A stretch of 64,000 bases of DNA from assembly GCA_040758595.1 (NCBI GenBank), contig JBFLVJ010000005.1, positions 23,578 through 87,577 of the forward strand. Direction: 5' to 3'. Both the position numbers and the translations under genes were made by a program. Shown here piece by piece: positions 16,489-28,400 of the stretch. The notes beneath the pieces were generated by a model, which made no database searches, was not told the origin of the DNA, and saw only the letters and a list, made by a program, of their open reading frames with translations. Every line of letters begins with the position of its first letter. Within the stretch, counting starts at the first letter, position 1. This DNA comes from Bilamarchaeum sp040758595 (GTDB lineage Archaea; Micrarchaeota; Micrarchaeia; Anstonellales; Bilamarchaeaceae).

Positions 16489-19400
16489 CTATGGGAGTTT
16501 GCGCTCCACGAAGGAGTGGAGCTCGCTCTGGAAGTCAGGCCGGGGTCGGAGCATATCCGAATACAGATTGGCCATGTCGGTGCCGTTCCACAGGAACCTT
16601 CCGTCCTCCCTTCCCATCATCCTGTGCCGCCCTCCCCATGACAGCGGAATCAGCGTGTTGAACATCTCTGATGGAATTGAAAGGCCGAAATATCTGCCTG
16701 CATGGCCCCTGACCACCTCTATGAGGGCATTCCGCTGCGCCGATCTGGGAGGGGGCAATCGGTATCCTTTGGCCGCCTCATCGCTCGCCATATGCGCATC
16801 CAGCTCCCTAGGGCTCTGCGGTGCGCTCATCTGGCCGTTGAAAGCCGCGCCATTTGTCGCCTCCGAGAACTTGGCCAGGAAGTCCAGATTCGCCTCTGCG
16901 AAATCCTGATGGAAGTCCTTGTAGTTCGGGGAACCGTCGTTCTTCCGGCCTATCTTGAATGCCACTGCATCCATGTCTATGGGCTGGAACGTCAGGACCA
17001 GCTCCCCGTTGGAGCGCTTGACCAGCATGGCGACTGTGTTGCGGGCATAGCGGTCGCCAAGGCCTATCCTTCTTGATAGCTCGTGGTAGGCATTCCAGGC
17101 CTTGAAGATCTGCTTCATGCCTTCAGGGCTCTTCGCAAGGCCGTAGAAGTGCTTGCGTACCTCGCTCTTCATGAAATCCGCAGCTTTGGCGTTATAGCTC
17201 TGGAGCTCTGCCGGACCGGCGCCGGCTCCTGGGTGCTCGGGCCAATTGAGCACATCGACGGCCATCCGGACACCGACCACCTGCACTTTCTCCCGGGTGC
17301 CGGAAGGCAGCGTGATGTCTATCGTCTGGCCTTTGGTGGCGTGCACATCCTGGATTATGAAGTATTTCTGGTTTATCGGGCTCCCGTCCTTGTATCTCAG
17401 GCCGGTGTCATAGGTGAAGGTCTTCGATATGTCCGAGGTATACATTCCGATGCCTAATGCCAGGTCCCGGCCAAGCCGGTTCGGCACCGCATCATCCATC
17501 TTCAGGAAGACCTTCTTGCTCTGGCCCGCACTGCTTGTGACCGTCAGCTCGAAGATTCCCGAGAGGCCGCCCTTGTAATCCACCGCGGCGACCTGGTATC
17601 CGCTGAATCCCGGGATTGCCCCGATAGTCTGGTTAACATCGGTCCGAAGCAGGAACTGGAAGAATTGTTCTACTGCAGCATCCAGGTTCTTTATCTGGCT
17701 CTGCATCTGTGCAGTGTTCCAGTTGGCCTGGAGTATCTTTGTCTCAGCCTTCCGGAATCCGCCCACATTTATGCCGAGCCGCTCCACGACGGCCAGCTTC
17801 TCGGAAGTGGAACCGTTGGTATAGACCCCCTTGGCCGCATTTATGGCAGCGTCCCCCATGCCTATCCTGCGGGCATATCCATCTATCAGCGCGAGATCCG
17901 ATGCCTTGCGGGCCTGGGGGGTTTGCGCCGCCTTGGCCTCATTTAGCTGCTGGTGGCGCTCCCTCGCCTTGACCATCCCTGCCCAGTCCATGGCGAGCAT
18001 CGCCTTTCCGCGGGCATCGGCTTTTATGGCCCAGGTCAAAGTCTGGGAGAGCTGATGATCCACCTGGTTCAGCGAGTATGTCCAGTCGCTTCGGGTGGCC
18101 GGGTCCATGCGGCTCATGCGGCTGACATATGCATTTAAGCCCATGCTGTCAGTCGGTACGCTTGATTTGACCATGGCCACGAACGCATTCTCTTTGACCC
18201 ATTGGCTGAACAACGACTTCAGGGCGCCGGGATTGTCCTTGAGGTACTTGGTATAGACGTTCCAGACATCTCCGGGAGATATCTCTATCGCCCTCTTCAC
18301 CTCGGGGATATTGCTGAGCACGGATTCCACGTAGAGCGTCAGGCCGTTCGCCCTCCTCGCGAACTCCACGGTATCGGATGTCGATGAGCGGGCGGCATTC
18401 TCTATGGCGGTCCTCGCATCCTGGCCCCGGTGGATGTTGGATGAGAAGGCGCTCTGAAAAGCGGATTCCCGATTTTCCAGGTGGCTCGCCTGGCGCAGCA
18501 GCTCTGCCTTCTCTGTCGATGTGGCCGCTTTGAAGCGGTTATCCATGGACAATGCCTGCACATGGCGCTTCATCTCGGAAGCCCACACGCGGTCTGCCTT
18601 CTCCAAACGGGTGAGCGCGGCATTGACATCGGTCCCGCTGCGGACATCATGATAGAAGTTCTCGACCGGCTGGATCGACTTAGGGGCAGGGACAGGCTCT
18701 TCCATCCTGGGTTGGGAGCCGATGCCTGCCTTGGTGCCTTTGCGGACTACCGCTGCCGGACCAGAGTATGGTTCGCTGGGTTTCACCACCTTGGCAGGTT
18801 GAGGCGCTTTCGGTTCTGCAGAACGCTTAGGAAGGTTGACCGCTCGGACTATCGGTGTCTTAGGAGCTGCTTGTTTAGGCGGCTGGACCGAGCCGGTGTC
18901 GCCGAAGCGGTTGCTGGAGCGGCCCGAAACCGGCGTCGCCTCTTTCGGCGTCGGCCTAGGTGGTGGCTGGGAGCTAACGGTGTCACCGAACGCCAGGTCC
19001 AGGCCCCTCTGCGGCTCCCTCGCCATGCGCCTTGGTGGCGGTCTGGATGGCGGAGTGGATTTGCGGGGTGCCTGGGGCGGGGTGACGACCGGGGGGGTGC
19101 CGATAGGTTCCTGGGCAGGGCTGACTCCGGAGATCTTGAGCCTGTTCGCCACCCCCAGAGATTGGTGGTTGCTGAACTCCATCGCCCGACTCCCCCGGTT
19201 GAGGGCGGTTATCATGTCCTGGCCTTCCTTGGCGAAAAGCCTCATCTGGCCGTCCGCGTTCGTCACGAGCCTGCTCCGGCCCATCCAGTCGCTGAACTTG
19301 CCGTGAGAACCGTGGATATTCATGCCGAACTGGGCCGGACGGTGCTCCCTGATAATGGTCTTGAGTTTTGAGATTGTTTTGGAGTCGTGGGGCGGCAGAT

Positions 19401-22400
19401 TGTAGCCCTTGACGGCCTCTGGACCGAACATCTGACGGTAGATCCCATCCGTGGTGTGCGGAGCGCTGATGCCTTGCAGCCTCTGGACCACAGGAAGCTC
19501 TGAAGATTTGGCGGCGAAATGGATGAATTGCGCGGTGCCCATATTGCCGAATTCGAAATGCATAGTCGTGAAGTCGAAGGTGCCGTCCGATTTCCGCCCC
19601 ACATTCCATCCGATACTGCCCGTGTCGATGGGCTGGAATGTTATGATGCGCTCCTTGACCGCGGGGTTCTTGGCGCTCGGCACCTCGACTATGACCATTG
19701 CGGTGTTGGGCGGACGCCGGTCCCCCATCCCGATGCGCCTGGACAGCTCGTGGTATGCGTTCCATGCCCTGAAGATGGCGTCGCGGCCTTCTTTGGTGCC
19801 CATCTGCTTGTGGAATTCTTTCACCGCCGGGTCGTTCTGGAACTTGGCGATGCTCTTCTCATAGTCCGCCGTATCCGCTTGGTATCTCGCCTTCTCACTG
19901 GCAGATGCGTTCGGGCCCGGATCCTCGGGCTTCTTGGGGACCTTGAACATCTCGTCAAGCATGGCCACTTGCCTGACTTCGGCCTTCGCTGTACTCCCAT
20001 CAGGAAGGATTATGTTCTGGGTCGTGCCCTTGAGGTCCTGTATGCCCTCTATCAAGTGGAATTCCTGCCTCACGGGTTTGCCGCGGACCTTCAGGCCGGT
20101 GTCATATGAATATCCGGTATGCGTGGGGGAGGACATCATGCCCCCGGCCACCGCGAGTTTGCCGCCCAACTGAGCGGATGAACCGTTCTCATACTTCACG
20201 AATATGCTCTTCCCGTTGGAGAGATCGAGCCTGTAGACGCCGCCCTCGCCGCCAGTCAGGTGTGCCACTGCCCTGATGCTTGCGCCTTGATAACCCGGCA
20301 ATGAAGACATATGGCTGGAGAGGTTGCCCCGGATAGCGAGCTCGAAGAACCGGTCTATGGCGCGGTTGAGATCGTCTATCCTGCCTTGAATCGAGTTCCT
20401 GGCTGAATCAGAACCCGCGCTATCGAGCTGCCTTGTCAGATCGGCCCTCTGCTCCGAATAGCCTTTGACATCGATGCCCAGCTTCTCCAGGACCTTGATG
20501 CGGCTCTCCGTGGTCCCATCATAGAGCGCGGCAGCCTCGGAGCCGCCGGCTTTTGTGAGAAGAGCGAGCTCCTGCTTCTGGAGCTCCTCTGGCGAGCGCC
20601 TGGCGGCTGCTTCGGATATCTCTTGTTGGCGTGTCCTGGACTTCTGGTAATCGGTCCATTCTGATTTGAGCCGGGAGAACTCACTGGCTTTTTGTTTTGG
20701 ATTGCTCATCTCCAGTATTTTTGGCATGCGCACGGTCATGAGAGTGTGGTAGGTCGGGTCGATAGACTTCAACTCGGATAGACGAGCAGCCTTCTCTGGC
20801 GCAGAGAATTTGTTGATACTGGCATAGGCGGCCGCGAGGCCATCTCCGGTTTTTGGGACTGCCCCGCGGAGCATGTCATCATAGGCCGACTTGAAAGCGC
20901 GTGAATCGAATTCCTTCGATACCGCCGCTATCTTGGCTTCTGTGCTGAGCCGGAAGAATGCCGGGTTGAAATCCGGGTTCGTTATGTGCATCAGCGCACC
21001 CTCCCATTTCGAAGCAAGCGACTTCGCTTTCTCCGGGTCGTTCGGATGGAGCCTGGATGCTGCGTACTTTATCGCATCATCGGCAGACATGCCCCTCCTC
21101 ATGTTGTCGAGCATGGCATTCCGGAAGCCGTCGTCTTCCCTCGCCCTCTTCACGAAACCCTCGCGGATTGTCTTCTGCTCTTCGGGATTCGCGCTCTTGT
21201 ATTGATCATGGTTGGTGAAGTTGTCGCTGAAGCGCTTCGATATCTCCGCATCAGTGGAGGCCTTGATGGGCTCCCTGCTCACCACGGCTGCGGGCCTCTC
21301 GGCTTCCCGGGCCGGGGCAGGCCTTGCAGGTTCCTTGGGAGCAGCGGACGGCTCGGGAGCGATGATGACTTTCTCTTCCGGATGGGCTGCTAGCGGCCTT
21401 GAGAGCTTCGCCTTTGCCGATAACCCGCCCTTGGCCGATATGACCCCGGCAGCTGCGCGCGGAGCTTCCCTCTCGGAGAGTTTAGGGGGCTGTTTTGGAG
21501 TGAGCGGGGTGACTTCACCGACCTCGCCTGCCAGCGCGGCTTTGGCCTCCGGAACAGGCGGCGCCTTCTTCATATAGCTCGCTTTTGGTGTCGGTTCCAT
21601 ATGGGCCGCGGCCCGAGTATCCAAGAGCCTGCTGTTCTGGATTATTATGCTCCTGAAGGTGTTCTCCATGATCTGGGCGCGCGCATTCCCTTCCTTGAGC
21701 GCGACATCCCTCCGGAGAGCGGTGACGAAGTCCTCGAAATGCCTGATGACATCTCCCTTGAACCTGGAGAACCCCTCGGTGCCCCGTATCATGTCTATGA
21801 CGCCGCTATCCTTGAGCTGCTTGTATATGCTCGGGCCGAGGACCTGCTGGAGGCTCTGGTCGCTCATCATGGCGATGCGGCTGATGGTCGCGTTGGCGGT
21901 CTGGTAGAGCCTGGCCTCGTTGCCGAACTCCAGGGACGGACCAGCGCGAGGAGCCCTGCGCTCGACCCCTCCGGGCGGAGTCCTCGCAGCGGTCCTCCGC
22001 TCGACCGCCAGGTGCCCGTTCTGGACCCCTGCCAGGGCATCCCGTCCGCTGGTCGGCTTCGGGAATTCGACTATCTTCATGACATTGCTGACCTTCATCC
22101 CTACGCCGGCTCCGGTGAGCGACTGATCTATATAGCGCTCCATCGCCCTGACTGCAGCCCTCCTCTGGGTGACCGTTCCGCCTTCTACGATGTACTTCAG
22201 CGTGCCGAGCCTCCTTATGGTGATGCCGTGCTTGTTCGCATAATCTGTGATGTACGACTTCACTGCGCCCTCCACCTTGTTGATGACGAAGTTGGCGCCT
22301 GTGTGCCCGAGGAAGGTGTTGAGGGCGCGGATGCCGAAGATGTTGTTGAGGACCTCTGAGATGCCCTTCTTTGTCTGCGAGAGCAGGCCATAGGTCGTGG

Positions 22401-25400
22401 CGAGCACCTTCACATCTGTTATCTTGAGCCTCACTTCGAATCCGGTCCCTGTGAGTTTCTCCTCCGGGCTCACATTGACCCGCTCTGCGGCTATCCTGGA
22501 TACCGCTCCCTCGGGGCTCTGTCCTTCCTTGCGCATGTTCTCAATGCGGGAAACCAGCTCCTGCTCGGGCTTCGTGAGCGTCTTGTCCCGCTTATCCCAG
22601 ACAGCCTTGATCCTCGCCGCCTCGAGCGATTCAGGGCCGTTCCGTATGTCCAGCTCTTCGCCGATGTTGAGCCGCTTCCTGAGCCCTGGCGCGTGCGCCG
22701 GATCATCCGCCCTACTCATGGCTGGGCCGATTACCTGCTTCTTTCCGCCATCAGGGGTGTCCCTGACCTTGAATGCATCATAGGCGGTCCCATCGCTCCG
22801 CACCCCGGTCGCGGTCGGTTCACCCTTGGGCCCTTTTCGTATCTGTACGACATCTGCTGCTTCCACGGATGCGGCGACGGCCTTTGACCTGATTTCCTGG
22901 GGCATCCGGTCAGCGACTCCTTTGAGCGATTCAGGATGGTCAGGACGGGTGCGGTTCTCGAACACGCGGTCCGTCTCGGCCTTTACCGCTTCCAGGAACT
23001 GCTTCTTTGCTGCGGCACCCTGGCCCTTCTTGACCACTATGATAATCATGGTCTCGTCGCTTCTGGAATTGGCCCTGATGAGGAATGCGCCTTCCCTTCC
23101 GGAGACGGCTTGCGCGGAGCGGCGCAGTATGGATTTGTATGCCGAGAGGGCCTTGTCCCCGGCCTTCATCCCGAACGCATTGTTTATCGCGTTGAGCGCG
23201 CTCTTATCCCCCGTGAATACTACCACGTCCGTCTCCTTTCCTGCCCTGGCCATGTTGAGCAGCCAGTTATCCACGGTCGTGAGAATCCTTCCGGCGCTGA
23301 CCGCTTGGCTGGTGTTCCTGTCGGTGACCACGTCTCCTCCGGTGGCCCATTCTGCCTTGCCGAGCGCGCTGCGCCGACCTCTTTCCAGAATGGCTTTGCC
23401 GACCGGATCCGCCGCCGGCATCGATGTGTAGACATGCCTATCATGGGCCGCCTCCAGCAGTATCTTCATCCGCTCGCTCGGCGTGCCCTTCGTGAACTTG
23501 GGGTCGTTGGAGAGGTTCTTTATGATGACTACTTCCCAGGTCTCGGCGTTTGTAGGCAGCTTCCCTTCACGGACAGCGGCCAGCAGCCTTCTCGCATACC
23601 GGGCATCCTCTTTCGTGAACACCACTTCCGGGATGTCCTTGTGGACGAACCCTTCTCCGCTCTGGGCGATACCGGTCTTCTCCAGGACCGCCGGCGCCTT
23701 CTTCGCTGCGGCTGCGACCTCGTTGGCTTTCGCGAGCGCTCCTCCTGGCTCAAGCCCGGCCTTGCGCGCTTCCACATATGCGGATGCTTCTGGCGAGAGC
23801 GAACTCTGGGGCAGCGCGCCTGAGCGGACGCTTTGGAATGACCCTTCTAGCATGGCCGAGCGGAGCGCTCTCGAGCCTTCATGCGCCTGCGCCTGGTAGT
23901 ATTGGTCGAACGTGTAGCCTGGATCCTTCGCCTTGATTGCGGCGAACTCGCGAAGCGCCTTCACCTGCTGCGCAGGCTCCATCGGGACGTTGTTGCGGGA
24001 GACGAAATTGTTGTATGATGTGCGGTCGCTCTGCTTCATGCGAGAGAGGCTTCTTGTGAGCAATGCGTTGTCGCGGGCCGCCATGTGCACCCCTTTGGGC
24101 TGGAGCGGCACCGCGAAAAGAAGCGCTGCGGTGTACTGCTGCCATCTGGGGGTGTAAGCTGCCGTGCCTCCAAAGGCACGCGTGGATGCCCTCATGCCAT
24201 AGGCGGCCGAACCGGCGGTCTGGATGACTCCCTGCCAGGCAGAGAGGAAGATCTGGAAGCCTGTCATCTCCCCTCGTCTATACGCTTTTATCATCTCAGG
24301 CATGCTGACCGCGAACTGGCCTGCACCTGTGAGCGCCATGCCATGGCCGAGCACATGGACTGTCCTCTGGAAAGCGGTCTGGGCCGGAGCGCCCACGACA
24401 TATTCGACGAAACGCGAGCTCTTGCCGAGCACCGCGGCCGCTTCACGGGAAGTCATCTCTCCGGCCGCCACGAGCCTCGCGGTGTTCTGGGCCCCTTCCA
24501 TCATGGATTTCTGCACTTCCGGCGTGGCCCTCATGAACTCCTTCAAAGTAGAGCCGCGCATGCCGACGGAAATCGCTTCCTGGGCGGCTATCGCGCTCCA
24601 TGCTTTCTGCGCTTCAGCTCCGCCTTTCGCGAGCCGCCCGAGGATCATGCTGGTCCTGGCGGCGGCCGCTGCTTCGCCAAGGACAGGCAGGGCCATGCCC
24701 GCAGCCCCCATGGCCGTTGTGAATATCGCCTCTGCGGTCCAGGCGCCTTCTGCCAGGCGCATGTCAATCCCCTGGACCACGCCCTTGCCGCCCATCATGA
24801 AGAATGCCGCCGGCAGGAACTCGGGCGCGAACAGCGCCGTGGCGGCCAGAGCCGCGATATCGATGCCTATCTCTGCATAACCGCGGTAGCGGGTCCAGTC
24901 CTTGATACCTTCTGCCTTCTTTTCAATGACCTGGTCAGAGCCCTTGCCGACTGCCACGGCCAGCAGCTCTGATGACTTGGTGTTGTTCCCCTTCTCGGCC
25001 TCTGCCGATGCATCGTATATCTTGTCGAAGCGCTCTCCCATGGCCTGGAAGTAGCCGTTGAACTGCGTCCCGGTCCAGGAGCCCAGAAGCCAGTGCCTCT
25101 CGGAGCTGTATGCGGTGACGGCCCTCAGTTTGGCCATGTTCTTGTGGAATTCGCTGACCGCTTTGTAGTACGCCTCAGCGTTCTTCTTGTCCTTGGGCGG
25201 CGCCCATGCTTTGTAGGTGCCGGTGCCGTCATCGGTCTGTTGGAGGTCGGTGGGTTCCACGCCGAGCTGGTGGAATGTGTAGAGGACATTCATCTGCGCC
25301 CACCGGTCGAAGCGGTCGTAGTTGTCCTTGGTGATGGCGTCGGTGTCCGCATAGGCGAGCGTCTCGCGCGTCGTTATCGTGATGAGGCTCTTGAGGGCAT

Positions 25401-28400
25401 CGGCCACATGCGCCTCGGCCGCTCCGCCTTCGAGCTTGAAGCCCATGAATCCCATGGAGGGGACCTTCACATTGCGCAGCTTCATGTTGTTGAGGAGCAT
25501 GTCTTTTCCGTGCTTGGCGTTGTCAGCATGGAGGACGTTCGCCAGCAGTTGTATGCCCTGCTCCGCCATATTGTGGTGTGTCTGGTAGGAGTTGACGACG
25601 TTGGAGCGCGCGCTAACCCCCCGGGTCCACTGGGCGTACCAAGCGCCCACTGATCTTGATACCGGCCGGTATTTCTTGGCGTATGGCATCAGCTCCAGGT
25701 TCGGCCGCACCACCTGATGCCATATCGCGGTTCCGATGCCCCTCGCCTCGCTTTCCTTTACATGGAGCGCCTGGGCCCTGTTGAACGCTGACAATGAGGT
25801 CGGACCGGTCTCGCCCAGATTGGCGTTGTCGATATCTTTCTGGGCCGCGCCCTCTGCCGTTCTCCAGGCATCCTTGGAGCGCTCGAAGCTCTCACCCATG
25901 GGTTTGAGATAGTAGAGCTGGGCGGCCTTGTTGAGGGAATTGCGGTGCTGCTTCTGCCACTTCTCCTCTTTCTCCGGCGCCCCTTGGATGCTCTCTTTCT
26001 CCAGTTTCTGGCGGGCATCCTCCAGGCGCCACCGGTTCGCCGCTGCGGCAAGCCTGTTGGTGCGGACGGTCTCGCGGAGCATTTCGGTCTTGGAGGCCTG
26101 CTCATATGAGTTCAATGACTGGTTGGCCTCAGTGAATTTTCCGCGCAGACGATCCTTCCTGGCCTGGAGTATCCAGCTCCTGAAGTAGGCCGCATCGTAA
26201 TGGCGGGAGCCGCCATTGACGAGTATCTCGGCGATGTTCCTGCCATCGTCCGTCTTCTGCGCTGAGAGCTCGCGGATGAGCATGGGCAGGCCGCCTGGCA
26301 TCGGCTGCCCCGGCTTCCAGCCTTTGGTGGCTGCATCGAAACGCTTCTGGAAGCTGGCGCGCAGATCCTGCGGCAGGTCCGCTATCAACTGCTCCAGGAA
26401 CATCATGGCCTGGGTTCGGGCGGCTCCGGTGAGATTGAGCATGATTCCGACGCTTCCCCCGACCGCTCCGGCGCGTATGAACTTGTTGTTCTCGTAGCGC
26501 TTGTTGTAGAGCTGGATGTCGGTGAACCGGTTCAATACCAGCAGGCTGTCCTCGCGCATCCGCAGCTTGGCGCTGGTCAACGCCCGGTTCGCATGATTGA
26601 ACCTCTCGGTCCATGCGAGGTAGCTCACCCTCCGGTAATCCTTGTGGCGGGCGACGGCGTCATAGCTCTTGAGATCGCTGGTGTCGCCCTTGTAGCCGTA
26701 TGCCCCGACATCGACGGCAGCTGCCATTCCGTTGTAGAGGCTCTGGAGCTTCTTGAGCCGCTCATCCACGTTCGCTATCTTCTTTATCTCCGCGAGTTTG
26801 GCCAGCATATCTTCCCTGCCTTCGCTGCCCTTGGGGACCATAGTGAGGATGAGCTTCTCTATCTTCCGGAGGTTGGCATCCCGCAGCTCCTTCCTTGCCT
26901 GCCACATCAGGCGGTTGCGGATATTCACGACGCTCTGCTGTGCCTTCACAAGGCGCCTGCCGCGGCTGAGCAATGCATCCGCATGGCCTTCCAATGAGCG
27001 TATGGATTCCTCGTCCGGCTTCGCTCCCTTGATGATGTTCCCGAAGAGGTCTGTGCGCGCTCCTGAAGCCAGGGCCATCTTTATCTTCAGGGAGGCATAG
27101 AGCTCGAGCCGGCCGTCTTCCCTCCTGCGGGTGTTTATGCGCCGCACGCTCCGATCGAACGAGCCGAGACCGGATAGCACATCCTGTGCATCGCCGATCA
27201 GCCTGATGGATTGCTCGGTGTACCGGCGGGCCAGTAGCCTCGCGACTCCTGCATAGATGGCACGGATGGCAGGCTCCTTGCCCCCGGCCTGCTTGATGGC
27301 GTTGTCCAGGCCTGCCTGCTCCTGGGTGCTGAGCATCCCCTTGAGCTCGGTGAGGCGCTTGTCGACATCAGCCATGCTCTTTTCGCTGGCGGCATCCGCT
27401 TCGGCCCCCAGCTTGAATGCCTGCCTCTGCAGCTCGATGCCCTTGCTGTGCATCTGTTTTGCCTGCCCGGCAGCATCCAGGACGAACTTGGGATCGACCG
27501 CCTTGGCGTGGAGCTCGAGATATTCCTTCAATGCAGGGCTCTTGGTCTTTGCGACGGCTGCCAGGAGCCTCTTCGATTCGGAACCATACTGCTTTTCCCG
27601 GTATTTCTGGTGCCTCTCGCTGAGCATACCGGACATTCCCCGGTACTTGGCATCGAACTCGATGTCTTTCAGGAGCAGGCCGTATTCAGCGCATGATGAG
27701 GCCATCTCGGAGAGCTTCCTCCAGCCGGCGGCTGCCGCATCGGTGACCATCTCGTCCTGCGTGGGCGCCCTGCCCAGCCGCTTGTTGAGCGATGCCAGGA
27801 GAGCCCCGCGCTCGTCCGAGCCGACCATCTTCAGCGATAGGCTCAGCGGCTGGCCCCGGTCGGAGACCAGAGCGAGAGCGATGGGTGTGGTTATCTCCCC
27901 GGCCTTGGGCTCCCAGCCGGCACGGCCGCCTGTCCCGATATCTGAGAGCCGCTTGGTCCCGAGCCGCGTGTAGTCCCCGAGATCTGATTGTATGCGGGCC
28001 ATGGCTTCGTCCCGCTTCTTCCGCATGTCGACCGATATCCTCTTGGTGTTCACGGCGCCGAGCTGGGCATATGTGGCCGCCATGTCGAGCACCACCCCGA
28101 ACTCTTGCTCGCTCTTGAGCCGGCTGGCCCCGATCATGGCAAGATCGAGATACGCGGCAGCGTTCCGCTTGTATCTGGATTCGACATTGGAGAGGCATTT
28201 GGCCATGGCTCCGAAGACCACCAGCTTCCTGGTGGCGCTCGTGGTGAATATGGGAGCGCCTGCGCTCTGCATGTTATAGGCCTCGCCGCACATCTGGAGG
28301 AGTGCATCCTTGTCCTTCTGTTCGCGCAGCGACTGGTAATGCTCGGCCGCGAGGCGGAACTTCCTTGAGTCGTCCGCCTTGCCCAACTGGGCTGCGAAGA

